The notes under the pieces are model-generated. The model was not told the DNA's origin. It worked only from the letters and a program-made list of their open reading frames with translations, and ran no database searches. The translations under genes were made by a program, and so were the position numbers. A DNA stretch of 64,000 bases from Larkinella knui (lineage in GTDB: Bacteria; Bacteroidota; Bacteroidia; Cytophagales; Spirosomataceae), in the NCBI RefSeq assembly GCF_003858645.1, contig NZ_RQJP01000004.1, forward strand, positions 186,001 through 250,000, in the 5' to 3' direction. This document shows, in pieces, positions 51,194 through 59,503 of the stretch (position 1 is its first letter; each line of letters starts with the position of its first letter).

Positions 51194-52864
51194 ATGAGTT
51201 TTAGGTCCGTAAACTTATCGTTGTTGCTGCGAAATCTAAAAATGAACACCTTCCCGGTATTTTGGCAGAGTCGCTGGGTGGCAGTCATCGGGCTTGTTCT
51301 TGTGGATTGGCTTCTGGGCCGTTCAACGATCGCTCAAAGCGCCAAACCGGTGCCACTGGAAGTGGTTGTCACCACAACAACCAGCCCAAAACCGACGCCC
51401 GTACGCGTTCGGCTGACGCGGGCGGGTCGGGTGGTTGGTCAATTACCGCAACAGGCTCTTGGGGTCATGTACGGTTTGTGGGATCATGCCGATGGCTTTG
51501 GCTTTCAGCCGGATAGCTCCTTTTATGTAAATGGGCGGTTTAGCATATCGTTACCGCCGGGAACGTACGAACTTTTTCTTTCGAAAGGCATTGAATTCAT
51601 CGATCAGCGGCATCAACTGGTTGTTCAGGCCGGAAAAACACAGAAAAAAAGCTACCTTCTGACGCGCTGGATCGACATGGCGGCCCGGGGCTGGTATTCG
51701 ACCGACGGCCACGTTCACATCCGGCGTTCTCCCCGCGAAGACCCTTTACTCATGAGCTGGCTGCAAGCCGAGGACGTCCGGGTTGGCGTGTTGCTGCGTA
51801 TGGGGGATTTTTGGGAGACGTATTATCCGCAGTATGCCTTTGGTGAACCGGGTGTTTACCAGCGCGAAAACCACCTGCTGGTTGCAGGTCAGGAAGACCC
51901 GCGAACGCCCGAACTCGGCCACGCGCTGGGCTACGGCGCGTCCGACAAGGTGCGGTTTTCGAAGGAATATTATCATTACGATGCGGTTTTTGACCAGTTG
52001 CACGCACTGGGCGGGGTGACGGGCTACGCGCACCACGCGGAAACCTTTCACGGCTACCGGGGATTGACGCTCGACGGCCTGCGGGGCAAAGTCGATGTGC
52101 TCGAAATTTTGCAGTATTGCGTGGATGCCAATCCGTTGCGAACCGATCACTATTACCATCTGCTGGATTTGGGATTTCCGGTGACGGCCACGGCCGGTTC
52201 TGATTTTCCGTGGTGCGGGCAGGATCACGACCACGGCTCGCCCGAACATTCGGCGCGGATTGGCAACGCCCGGTTTTACGTCTACACCGATAAACCGCTC
52301 ACGAATCAGGCGTGGAAAGCCGGACTAAAAGCCGGGCATACGGTGGCAACCAGCGGCCCAATGCTCGATTTTCGCGTGAACAACGCCCGGCCGGGTGATC
52401 ATCTGGACGTAAAAAAAGGGACTAAACTGGTGATTTCGGCACAGGCTTTCGGCCACGCGACGCAGGTTCCGCTGGAGAAGATTGAATTGGTCGGTCATGG
52501 AAAAGTGCTGGCGAGCGTCACGAAGCGTGAACCGGGCCAGTCGGCGAGCCAATTGACGCTGAAACTGGACCTCGATACCCTGACGCGGGGCATCTGGCTG
52601 GCGGCCCGGTGTTTTGCCGGTTCGCAGCAGGCGGCTCATACGACGCCCGTGTACGTGACCGTCGAGGGGGGCGGTTTTCACAACCCCGAAACGGCGGAGA
52701 AGTATCTGAGACGAAGCGAAAACTACCTTCAGGAAATTGAACAGGAACTGGAAAAGGAAAGTCAAAATCCGGAATTGAGGCTCTGGTATTATAAAAAAGG
52801 CTTAAAAAGCCGGATTGCCGATACGCGGGAAGTAATCGAGGGATTGAGGAAAAAGTTGAGGTGA
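51194..52864 (+). CDS. CehA/McbA family metallohydrolase (PHP-like)
   Basis: 556 residues from ATG 51194, which has an AGGGGAA tract just upstream; ATG 51242 gives a shorter signal peptide and is also possible. Signal region ends near TIAQS. The PHP metal motif DGHVHI lies near residue 175, TGYAHHAE near 280 and ATAGSDFPWCGQDH near 335 complete a probable metal site. Family members hydrolyse phosphoesters or carbaryl-like esters. The C-terminus is a coiled helix with many charged residues. Secreted. Substrate unknown. Confidence 0.78.
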   Translation: MSFRSVNLSLLLRNLKMNTFPVFWQSRWVAVIGLVLVDWLLGRSTIAQSAKPVPLEVVVTTTTSPKPTPVRVRLTRAGRVVGQLPQQALGVMYGLWDHADGFGFQPDSSFYVNGRFSISLPPGTYELFLSKGIEFIDQRHQLVVQAGKTQKKSYLLTRWIDMAARGWYSTDGHVHIRRSPREDPLLMSWLQAEDVRVGVLLRMGDFWETYYPQYAFGEPGVYQRENHLLVAGQEDPRTPELGHALGYGASDKVRFSKEYYHYDAVFDQLHALGGVTGYAHHAETFHGYRGLTLDGLRGKVDVLEILQYCVDANPLRTDHYYHLLDLGFPVTATAGSDFPWCGQDHDHGSPEHSARIGNARFYVYTDKPLTNQAWKAGLKAGHTVATSGPMLDFRVNNARPGDHLDVKKGTKLVISAQAFGHATQVPLEKIELVGHGKVLASVTKREPGQSASQLTLKLDLDTLTRGIWLAARCFAGSQQAAHTTPVYVTVEGGGFHNPETAEKYLRRSENYLQEIEQELEKESQNPELRLWYYKKGLKSRIADTREVIEGLRKKLR

Positions 52865-52872
52865 GTCGTAGG

Positions 52873-52918
52873 CAAGAGAGTAAAGACCATCGGCAGTGCT
52901 TTTTTCTTTACTCTCTTG
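52873..52918. terminator. Bidirectional terminator hairpin
   Basis: CAAGAGAGTAAAGA (52873-52886) and TCTTTACTCTCTTG (52905-52918) pair perfectly (14 bp). It sits between the convergent metallohydrolase and FMN reductase genes. The loop carries a T run. Likely ends transcription from both sides. Confidence 0.65.
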
Positions 52919-52938
52919 TCTCACATCCCTTGTCTATT

Positions 52939-53508
52939 TCATTTATTCTCCCGAATCACCATCATCCCTTTCGTCCAGCGAACCAGCTCGGCGAGCATCA
53001 CCTGGGCGGATTTAAGGCTGACTTCGTTGGGCACAAACGTTTCTTCCTCATTGATGAACTGATCGAAGAACGGAATATTGACGGCTTCAAAAAGCGGAAC
53101 CACCTTCAACGCAATCAGGTCCGATTTGAGGTGGCTGGCAGCCCGGGTTCCGGCCGAAATACCGCCATAGCTGACGATGCCGGCGGCTTTGTAAGCCCAT
53201 TCCTGCAGCAGATATTGCAGGGCGTTTTTCAGAGGAGCCGGGTAGCTGTGGTCGTATTCCGCGGTCACAAACAGGAACGCATCGGCTTCATCGATGCTGG
53301 CGCTCCACTTTTTCGTGTGCTCATGTACATATTGCTTCAGGCGCGGGTGAGCGGGTTCGTCCATCAAAGGAAGCTTGATTTCGGCCAGATCCAGCACTTC
53401 GACGTTAAAACCGCCGTGTTGTCGGGCTACCTCCGTGATCCAGGCGGTGATAATGGGACCTTTCCGGCTGGGGCGCACGGTCGAATTGATAATTTTCAGG
53501 TTGTACAT
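52939..53508 (-). CDS. NADPH-dependent FMN reductase family protein
   Basis: 189 residues, flavodoxin-like fold. N-terminal phosphate-loop equivalent STVRPSRKG, then AEYDHSYPAPLKNALQYL, the classic EYNxSxPxxLKNAxD motif, and GIVSYGGISAGTRA for flavin binding. It reduces FMN or quinone-like substrates in the cytoplasm. The divergent-promoter TetR gene is immediately upstream on the same strand (66 bases), so the regulator may control it. Physiological substrate unknown. Confidence 0.85.
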   Translation of the reverse strand: MYNLKIINSTVRPSRKGPIITAWITEVARQHGGFNVEVLDLAEIKLPLMDEPAHPRLKQYVHEHTKKWSASIDEADAFLFVTAEYDHSYPAPLKNALQYLLQEWAYKAAGIVSYGGISAGTRAASHLKSDLIALKVVPLFEAVNIPFFDQFINEEETFVPNEVSLKSAQVMLAELVRWTKGMMVIRENK

Positions 53509-53574
53509 TGGTTCGTTAAATTGGATTTACTTTTCTGGTAACTCTGAAAAGCATATTGGGTTATAAAACAGACA

Positions 53575-54174
53575 TTACGCGAGTGCTTTGATGAAACCGC
53601 CGATGGCATCCTCCAACACCAGTTGCTGAATCGGATCGGTGGCGTTGTCTTTTCCAATCATCTGGATGGATACCAGACCGTGCAGAATCGACCAGAAGGT
53701 GTGAAATTTTAGCAAATGGCTGGTTTCGGGATGGCTGCTCGTAGCAATAGCCTGTTGTAATACCGGAAAAATAACGTCACTGAATTGCTTCATTTCGGCC
53801 ACTTTCTTCACCGTATCACAGGCGGGGATGCCGAGCCCGAACATCAATTGATAAAACTCCTGATTGTCGAAAGCGAAATTCCAGTACGCTTGCGCCATCG
53901 CCATCAACTGTTGGCCGGGGTTGTCCTGTTCGTCTCTGGCAGTTTGTAGATGCTGCGCTAACCGACGAAAACCTTCCCGGCTGAATTCCAGTAAGATAGC
54001 GTCCTTGTTTTCAAAGTGGCTGTAAATAACCGGGATGCTATATTCGATGGCATCGGCAATCCTGCGAATTGAAAGAGCAGACCAGCCTTCCAGTTCTACC
54101 AGTTGCCAGGCCGCCTGTAGAATACGGTCTCTTACCTCCTGCCTGTGCCTTATTTTACGTTCTAAAATCCCCAT
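53575..54174 (-). CDS. TetR/AcrR family transcriptional regulator
   Basis: 199 residues. N-terminal helix-turn-helix at about 13-60 (RDRILQAAWQLVELEGW, SIRRIADAIEYSIPVIYSHF), with a typical TetR signature. The C-terminal part fits the WHG-type ligand domain (AYWNFAFDNQEFYQLMFG). A perfect short palindrome at 54184-54200 lies just before its ATG, which suggests autoregulation. It is the nearest regulator of the FMN reductase downstream. Ligand unknown. Confidence 0.88.
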   Translation of the reverse strand: MGILERKIRHRQEVRDRILQAAWQLVELEGWSALSIRRIADAIEYSIPVIYSHFENKDAILLEFSREGFRRLAQHLQTARDEQDNPGQQLMAMAQAYWNFAFDNQEFYQLMFGLGIPACDTVKKVAEMKQFSDVIFPVLQQAIATSSHPETSHLLKFHTFWSILHGLVSIQMIGKDNATDPIQQLVLEDAIGGFIKALA

Positions 54175-54183
54175 TTGTATCGT

Positions 54184-54200
54184 TGTTACTTTTTGTAACA
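54184..54200. promoter_or_regulatory. Palindrome, probable TetR operator
   Basis: TGTTAC and GTAACA flank TTTTT, a perfect 6-5-6 palindrome 10 bases upstream of the TetR-family start. TetR proteins commonly bind such sites to repress themselves. A second half-like GTTAAC lies just beyond. Confidence 0.5.
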
Positions 54201-54298
54201 GTGTTAACTAATATGAAAGCGTTAGGGTTCATAATTTGTAAAATTTTTGCGGATTGAAATTTCTAGTCTCAAGCCAAGCGAGGAGTGGACCAACAAAA

Positions 54299-54322
54299 AG
54301 CCCACGGTTTAAACCGTGGGCT
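54299..54322. repeat. Perfect 24-bp palindrome (REP-like)
   Basis: Each arm reads AGCCCACGGTTT and its exact complement follows without a loop. It lies between the TetR start and the cytosine deaminase stop. A near copy with one mismatch is at 54828-54847, so this is a dispersed palindromic repeat and not a lone terminator. Confidence 0.7.
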
Positions 54323-54368
54323 GAAGTAAAACCGAATCCGGATTCCATTGAATTCATCGGTAGCCAAT

Positions 54369-54806
54369 CTACAATTCGCCAATATCCTCGTTCCAGACGT
54401 CGGGTTTCTGAGCGATAAACTGATTCATCATATCAACGCATTCCGGCAAGTCGAGGTCGATCACTTCCACGCCGTGTTGCTCCATAAACGCCCGCGCTCC
54501 GGAAAACGTCCGCGACTCGGCAACGATCACTTTCGGAATCTTGAACTGCACGATGGTGCCGGCACACATGTAACACGGCATGAGCGTCGAGTAAATCACG
54601 GTATTGCGAAACGAACCCACGCGCCCGGCGTTGTTGAGGCAATCCATTTCGCCGTGCAGAATGGGGTTGTTTTCCTGCACCCGTTTGTTGTGGCCGGAAG
54701 CCACCAGTTTGCCGTCCTTGACCAGCGCCGAGCCGATGGGAATACCGCCTTCCGAAAGGCTTTTCCGGGCCTGCCGGATGGCTTCCTGCATGAATTCGTC
54801 GTTCAT
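54369..54806 (-). CDS. Cytosine deaminase, fungal (Fcy1-like) type
   Basis: 145 residues from ATG 54806 (a longer frame to 54881 runs into repeat DNA). Zinc motif HGEMD (HxE) near 57 and PCYMC (PCxxC) near 86. The C-terminus reads MNQFIAQKPDVWNEDIGEL, which closely follows the end of yeast cytosine deaminase, and NTVIYSTLMPC with GTIVQFKIPK also agrees. It likely converts cytosine to uracil in the cytoplasm. Distinct from the bacterial CodA type. Alternative: another small nucleobase deaminase, less likely given the C-terminus. Confidence 0.8.
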   Translation of the reverse strand: MNDEFMQEAIRQARKSLSEGGIPIGSALVKDGKLVASGHNKRVQENNPILHGEMDCLNNAGRVGSFRNTVIYSTLMPCYMCAGTIVQFKIPKVIVAESRTFSGARAFMEQHGVEVIDLDLPECVDMMNQFIAQKPDVWNEDIGEL

Positions 54807-54827
54807 TTTCTGATTTATTTTTCCTTT

Positions 54828-54917
54828 CCCACGGTTAAAACCGCGGGCTGATGATTTAACGCCTACAGCGTTTCTTGCCAATTACCACAGAGCTATTGAT
54901 TTAACGCCTACGGCGTT
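54828..54917. repeat. Palindromic repeat cluster between the deaminase and rnr
   Basis: A 9-bp hairpin at 54828-54847 (one mismatch) resembles the 54299 palindrome. Then AACGCCTACAGCGTT (54858-54872) and AACGCCTACGGCGTT (54903-54917) form a 45-base-spaced direct repeat; each is itself palindromic. The second copy overlaps the last codons and stop of RNase R. Confidence 0.7.
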
Positions 54918-57270
54918 CTTTGCCCGGTTTCTCGGCTTTCGGGCGACTACCCGACGACGAGCCGGAACGCCTTTGCGAACGGCTTTCACCGTCCGTATTC
55001 TCCCGGCGGGTCAGGCGGCTTTTGAGGGGCGTTTTCAAGGCGCCTTTGTCATCGACCAGCCACAAATCCAGGCTCCGGCGGGCCAGATTGGCCTCTTTTA
55101 CCTTCACCGTTACGGCATCGCCAAAGGCGAAGATTTTTTTGTTCCGTTTGCCAATCAGCCGGTAATTTTCCTTGTCAAAGTCATAAAAATCGTCGCCCAG
55201 ATCGGTCATGCGCACCAGGCCTTCCGCGCTGGTTTCGGTGATTTCCACAAACAGACCAAAATCCGTTACGCCGGTAATGATGCCTTTAAATTCCTGGTCG
55301 CGGTCCATGCGGTTCATGAACTCGACCTGCTTGTATTTGATGGAAGCACGCTCGGCTTCCACGGCCACGCGCTCGCGGTCGGACGAATGTTTGCACTTGG
55401 CTTCGTATTCTTCCTTATCGACCGATTTGCCGCCGTCCAGGTAATGCTGCAACAGCCGGTGGGCCATCATATCCGGGTAGCGACGAATGGGCGATGTAAA
55501 GTGCGAATACCGCCGGAACGACAGGCCAAAGTGACCGATGTCCTCGGTGCTGTAACGCGCCTTGGCCATCGTCCGGATGGCGAGTTGCTGCAACGCATTT
55601 TGCTCCGGCTGCCCTTCCAGGCTTTCCATCATCGTATTGAACGACTTCGACAGCTCTTTTTCGTTATCGACTTTAAGTTTATACCCAAACCGTCCGGCAA
55701 AGGTGGCAAACGTCTTCAGCTTCTCGAAATCCGGCGAATCGTGCACGCGGTATACCATCACGTTCGGGTGTTCCCCGCGCGACAAACCGTGGATGAATTC
55801 GGCGACCCGCTTATTGGCCAGCAACATAAACTCTTCGATCAACTTGTGCGCATCTTTCCGCTCTTTCGGATAAACCGACAGCGGCACGCCGTTTTCGTCC
55901 AGCTTGAATTTCACTTCAACAGTTTCGAAGTTGATCGCTCCGTGCCGAAACCGCTCGTCGCGAAACTTGAACGCCAGATCGTTCAAAATCCGCAATTCTG
56001 CCAGATAATCGCCTTGTCCGCGGTCGACAACGTCCTGTGCTTCTTCGTAGGCAAACCGCCGGTCGGAGTGAATCACCGTCCGCCCAAACCACTCTTTTTT
56101 GATCTTGGCGTCGGGCGTTATCTCAAAAACCGCCGAAAACGTCAGTTTATCTTCATTCGGACGCAGCGAGCACAGGTTGTTCGACAGTTTTTCGGGTAAC
56201 ATCGGCACCACGCGATCCACGAGATAGACGGACGTTCCGCGTTTAAAAGCTTCGTCTTCCAGAGCCGTACCCGGAACGATGTAGTGCGTCACGTCGGCGA
56301 TGTGAACCCCGATTTCGTAGTTGCCGTTGTCCAGCATCTGAATCGACAGCGCATCGTCAAAATCTTTGGCATCTTCGGGGTCAATCGTGAACGTCGTAAT
56401 GCCGCGCATATCGCGCCGTTTATTGATTTCTTTTTTCAGAATCTTCTCTGAAATGCCTTGCGACTCCTTTTCGACGGCATCCGGAAATAGAACCGGCAAA
56501 CCGAATTCGGCCAGAATGGCGTGCATTTCGGTATTGTTCTGCCCGGCTTGGCCCAAAACAGAAATTACTTCGCCTTCGGGCCGGTGCCGTCCGTCGGGGA
56601 AACGCGTCAGACGAACAATCACCTTGTCGCCGTCTTTGGCTTCGCCCAGTTTATCTTTCGGAATGTAGATTTCCTCGTAAATCTTCTTGCTGTCGGGAAT
56701 CACCTGCCCATAATTCGGCCAGGTCGAAATCCGGCCAACCAGTTCAGAGCGCCCGCGTTCCACGATGCTGACCACTTTGCCTTCGATCCGGCGGCTCCGG
56801 GTTTGCGACCCGCGCGAAAAACCGCCCGAATTCGACGAGCCGCTCAAACGGGCCACTTTCACTTTGTCGCCATCGATAGCGCCGTTCAGATCGTCGGTGC
56901 TGACGTACATATCCGTATCGCGGTCGCCACTGCCGACAAACGCAAACCGGGGGTTCACGTGATCGACGGTTCCTTCGGTGGTTTGGTCATTTTCGTTATA
57001 CTGGTAGGTTCCGTCGGGATGGCGGGTCAGTTGACCATCATCCACCAGTTCGCCCAGCAAACCGTGGGTCAGCAGTTTCGTTTTCCGGTCGATGACGTCA
57101 AAATTCTCGAGCACGTCGCTCTGGGAAAAAGATTCCTTGCTATTTATTTCAAAAAAAGCCGTGATGTCGTTCTTCATTTCGTCCAGAAATGAATCGGCTG
57201 CCGGAACCGGGCGGTTCTGTGAGCCTCTGCGGCTTTGTTGTTCTCTTGGTTTATTTCGGTTATTTCTCAT
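54901..57270 (-). CDS. rnr: Ribonuclease R
   Basis: 789 residues. A basic N-terminal tail, OB/cold-shock domains at about 70-220, the RNB catalytic domain with TIDPEDAKDFDDAL near 290 (metal Asp cluster), and an S1 domain near 640-720 (FKGIITGVTDFGLFVEI). It is a processive 3'-5' exonuclease for structured RNA. C-terminal GKERRRR is encoded by the AACGCC palindrome at 54903-54917. A 40-bp perfect inverted repeat lies just upstream (57298-57401), probably within its message. Its upstream neighbour is an exonuclease-like fold without catalytic residues. Confidence 0.93.
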   Translation of the reverse strand: MRNNRNKPREQQSRRGSQNRPVPAADSFLDEMKNDITAFFEINSKESFSQSDVLENFDVIDRKTKLLTHGLLGELVDDGQLTRHPDGTYQYNENDQTTEGTVDHVNPRFAFVGSGDRDTDMYVSTDDLNGAIDGDKVKVARLSGSSNSGGFSRGSQTRSRRIEGKVVSIVERGRSELVGRISTWPNYGQVIPDSKKIYEEIYIPKDKLGEAKDGDKVIVRLTRFPDGRHRPEGEVISVLGQAGQNNTEMHAILAEFGLPVLFPDAVEKESQGISEKILKKEINKRRDMRGITTFTIDPEDAKDFDDALSIQMLDNGNYEIGVHIADVTHYIVPGTALEDEAFKRGTSVYLVDRVVPMLPEKLSNNLCSLRPNEDKLTFSAVFEITPDAKIKKEWFGRTVIHSDRRFAYEEAQDVVDRGQGDYLAELRILNDLAFKFRDERFRHGAINFETVEVKFKLDENGVPLSVYPKERKDAHKLIEEFMLLANKRVAEFIHGLSRGEHPNVMVYRVHDSPDFEKLKTFATFAGRFGYKLKVDNEKELSKSFNTMMESLEGQPEQNALQQLAIRTMAKARYSTEDIGHFGLSFRRYSHFTSPIRRYPDMMAHRLLQHYLDGGKSVDKEEYEAKCKHSSDRERVAVEAERASIKYKQVEFMNRMDRDQEFKGIITGVTDFGLFVEITETSAEGLVRMTDLGDDFYDFDKENYRLIGKRNKKIFAFGDAVTVKVKEANLARRSLDLWLVDDKGALKTPLKSRLTRRENTDGESRSQRRSGSSSGSRPKAEKPGKERRRR

Positions 57271-57297
57271 GTTTTTCGTTTAAAAAGACGTTGGAGG

Positions 57298-57401
57298 TAA
57301 AGGGTTATTACACAGAGTTAATCAGAGAAAATCAGAGTTTATCAAAGAACTCTCTGTGTACCTCTGATTTTCTCTGATTAACTCTGTGTAATAACCCTTT
57401 A
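57298..57401. repeat. Perfect 40-bp inverted repeat in the rnr upstream region
   Basis: Arms at 57298-57337 and 57362-57401 are exact complements (first bases TAAAGGGTTATTACACAGAG) with a 24-base loop. Each arm also contains a short ATCAGAG direct repeat. It begins 28 bases before the rnr start and ends 4 bases before the stop of the upstream gene, so a transcript from above would carry a very stable stem. No T tract after either arm. Confidence 0.85.
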
Positions 57402-57405
57402 AAAA

Positions 57406-58137
57406 TCACTCCAAGCGCGTGATGTGTTGGTCTTTCACCAACGGGGCACCCAGCAAACGCAGATACACCTGCACGAGCGTCACGATGGACGAGCGGGCGT
57501 ATTCGCGCACTTTGGCCATACCCTGTTTCTGATAATATACCAAACTGGTTTGATCACCGGTCAGTTCGAGGGGCTGTGTAGGCAGGTTCAGAACAGCCGC
57601 CAGCAGATCGAGCGGGACGAAATGACGGCTATCACCAAACCGCCACATTTCCAGCACATCCTGATGCGGAATATCCCACGGTTTGCGTCCCGACAGCCGG
57701 AGCGTGGCCGGGAGCTGGTGCTCGTGAACCAGCATCCGGCGACACAGGTAAGGATAGTCAAATTCCTTGCCATTGTGGGCGCAGAGAATCAATTCACTGG
57801 GCGGGTATTTTTCGATGATGCTAATAAACTCGCCGAGCAACGCTTCTTCGTTGTCGTTGGCCAGCGTTTTTACTTTCAGGAACATGTTTTCCTCATCGTC
57901 CCAGTACAAACCGCCAATGCCGATGCAGACGATTTTACCGTATTCGGCGTAATAAGAAGCCCGGTTGTCATACCACTTGGCAACTGACCAATTCTCTTCG
58001 TTCTGGAAATAGCTGATTTTCTGTCCCCATTGTTGCCGCACCCGTTCGTCTAATTCGTCGTAAGACGGGGCTCCGGCAACGGTTTTGATGTCGATAAACA
58101 GCAGGTTCTTAAGGCGTTTTTTCCAGGATACGGGCAT
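57406..58137 (-). CDS. DEDD-type 3'-5' exonuclease fold with lost catalytic residues
   Basis: 243 residues, no signal. The fold follows ribonuclease H-like exonucleases: LLFIDIKTV (Exo I), LILCAHNGKEFDYPYLCRRM (Exo II with D127) and YARSSIVTLVQVYLRLLG (Exo III). Exo I normally has DxE, but here it is D16-I-K18, and the Exo III YCxxD is Y213-ARS-S217. Two of the catalytic acids are thus replaced. It may bind nucleic acid without cutting it. It lies just upstream of rnr on the same strand, with the long inverted repeat between. Confidence 0.72.
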   Translation of the reverse strand: MPVSWKKRLKNLLFIDIKTVAGAPSYDELDERVRQQWGQKISYFQNEENWSVAKWYDNRASYYAEYGKIVCIGIGGLYWDDEENMFLKVKTLANDNEEALLGEFISIIEKYPPSELILCAHNGKEFDYPYLCRRMLVHEHQLPATLRLSGRKPWDIPHQDVLEMWRFGDSRHFVPLDLLAAVLNLPTQPLELTGDQTSLVYYQKQGMAKVREYARSSIVTLVQVYLRLLGAPLVKDQHITRLE

Positions 58138-58172
58138 AAAGATGGAATAGCAAAAAAGCGGAATAACCAGGT

Positions 58173-58586
58173 TCAGGTGTGCAGGATACCTTCCAGGCCC
58201 AGTTCAGAGATTTGAATCAGGTTCTGTTCGGTAATGCTGTCCGGCACGAAGATAAACTTTTTGTCAAAAATCTGGTCGCCGATGTAGTAGCTTACCCAAT
58301 ATTGATTGTTCAGGTGAAACACATCCGGCATAATGGTCTCGACGGCCACATGTTCATTCGGCTGAAGTTCAGCAAAATAATGCCGCAGTGTGGAAGTCGT
58401 CTGTTGCTCTTTCTGGGTTTCGTCCACAAAACCGTATCCTTTCGACGTCACAAAGACGTTGCGGATCGGCACGTCGTTCTGATTGATCAAATACACCTGC
58501 CAGTCATACTGGTCCAGTTCCGTCGGTTTCCGCGCAATGACGACTTGTATGCCCTCAACGGGTAAAAACGAAATATCTCTCTTCAT
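58173..58586 (-). CDS. Conserved hypothetical protein
   Basis: 137 residues, no signal peptide. Beta-rich with EGIQVVIARKPTELDQYDWQ, RNVFVTSKGYGFV and DQIFDKKFIFVPDSITEQ. The outline recalls small Cytophagales-specific cytoplasmic proteins, but no family was recognised. It lies 35 bases upstream of the exonuclease-like gene on the same strand and may share its transcript with rnr. A two-hairpin repeat separates it from lipB. Confidence 0.55.
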   Translation of the reverse strand: MKRDISFLPVEGIQVVIARKPTELDQYDWQVYLINQNDVPIRNVFVTSKGYGFVDETQKEQQTTSTLRHYFAELQPNEHVAVETIMPDVFHLNNQYWVSYYIGDQIFDKKFIFVPDSITEQNLIQISELGLEGILHT

Positions 58587-58593
58587 TCAATGG

Positions 58594-58680
58594 ATGTACC
58601 CACGGACTCAAGTCCGTGTCTTCTCAATAATAAATACTGTGGAGTTTAATGCGCGTACGGGCTAAAGCCCGTAGGTACAT
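58594..58680. repeat. Two-hairpin repeat element at the 3' end of lipB
   Basis: Hairpins CACGGACT-CA-AGTCCGTG (58601-58618) and TACGGGCT-AA-AGCCCGTA (58656-58673) are flanked by ATGTACC at 58594-58600 and its complement GGTACAT at 58674-58680. This bracketed pair looks like a REP doublet. Its right half encodes the last residues of LipB. Confidence 0.7.
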
Positions 58681-59410
58681 AAGTTAACTCCATTTCAAAT
58701 AAATCGGCCAGATGCTGACTGACGCGTTCCATCACGTCCGAAACCGGGATTTCCCGGCCCAGTTCATCCTGCATCGACGTGACGGCTTTGTCGGCAATGC
58801 CGCACGGCACAATATGCTTAAAATAACGCAAATCCGTGTTCACATTCAACGCAAAACCGTGCATCGTTACCCAACGGCTCGCCTTAACGCCCATGGCACA
58901 GATCTTGCGGGCGGTGCCGTTCAATCGGTTTTCTTCGGAATCGTATCCCAGCCAGACGCCGGTCAGCCCGTCGATCCGGCCCGCATTGAGCCCGTAATCC
59001 GCCAGTGTTCGGATGATGGCTTCTTCCAGAACGCGCATGTACCGGTGGATGTCCGTAAAAAAATTATCCAGGTCCAGAATCGGATAACCCACCAACTGGC
59101 CCGGTCCGTGGTAGGTGATGTCACCGCCCCGGTTTATTTTATAATACGTTGCCCCGATGGTTTCCAGAAACGCATCGTTGGCGAGCAGGTGATCGGCCTT
59201 GCCGCTTTTCCCCAGCGTATAAACATGAGGGTGCTGACAAAATAAAATATAATTAGGCGTCAGACTTTGCTGGTCGGTCGAAAGGCTGCGATTGGCGATT
59301 TTGGCCGCGACAATTTCCGCCAATAACCGCTCCTGATAGTCCCAGCCAGCCTGGTAATCAATAAGTCCCAGATCCTGAATCTGTACCTGTTTATTGCAAT
59401 GATTATTCAT
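58646..59410 (-). CDS. lipB: Octanoyltransferase LipB
   Basis: 254 residues from ATG 59410; a longer frame upstream is not supported. The signature INRGGDITYHGPGQLVGYPI near residue 95 is intact. The catalytic Lys is in ARKICAMGVKASRWV and the Cys in HIVPCGIADKAV. It moves octanoyl from acyl carrier protein to lipoyl domains in the cytoplasm. The final YVPTGFSPYAH is encoded by the repeat at 58656-58680 and is not family-like. A divergent yraN gene starts 93 bases away. Confidence 0.92.
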   Translation of the reverse strand: MNNHCNKQVQIQDLGLIDYQAGWDYQERLLAEIVAAKIANRSLSTDQQSLTPNYILFCQHPHVYTLGKSGKADHLLANDAFLETIGATYYKINRGGDITYHGPGQLVGYPILDLDNFFTDIHRYMRVLEEAIIRTLADYGLNAGRIDGLTGVWLGYDSEENRLNGTARKICAMGVKASRWVTMHGFALNVNTDLRYFKHIVPCGIADKAVTSMQDELGREIPVSDVMERVSQHLADLFEMELTYVPTGFSPYAH

Positions 59411-59503
59411 TTTTGCGAAATCCTTGAAGAAAAAACACCAAAGAGACTGCTTTTCGTTCGTATCCAATCGGACAGTTTGCCGTCTAAGTACTAAAAACGA
59501 ACG

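Noticed and set aside
57298-57401. Insertion-sequence ends
   Set aside because: Only 24 bases lie between the arms, and no transposase is present.
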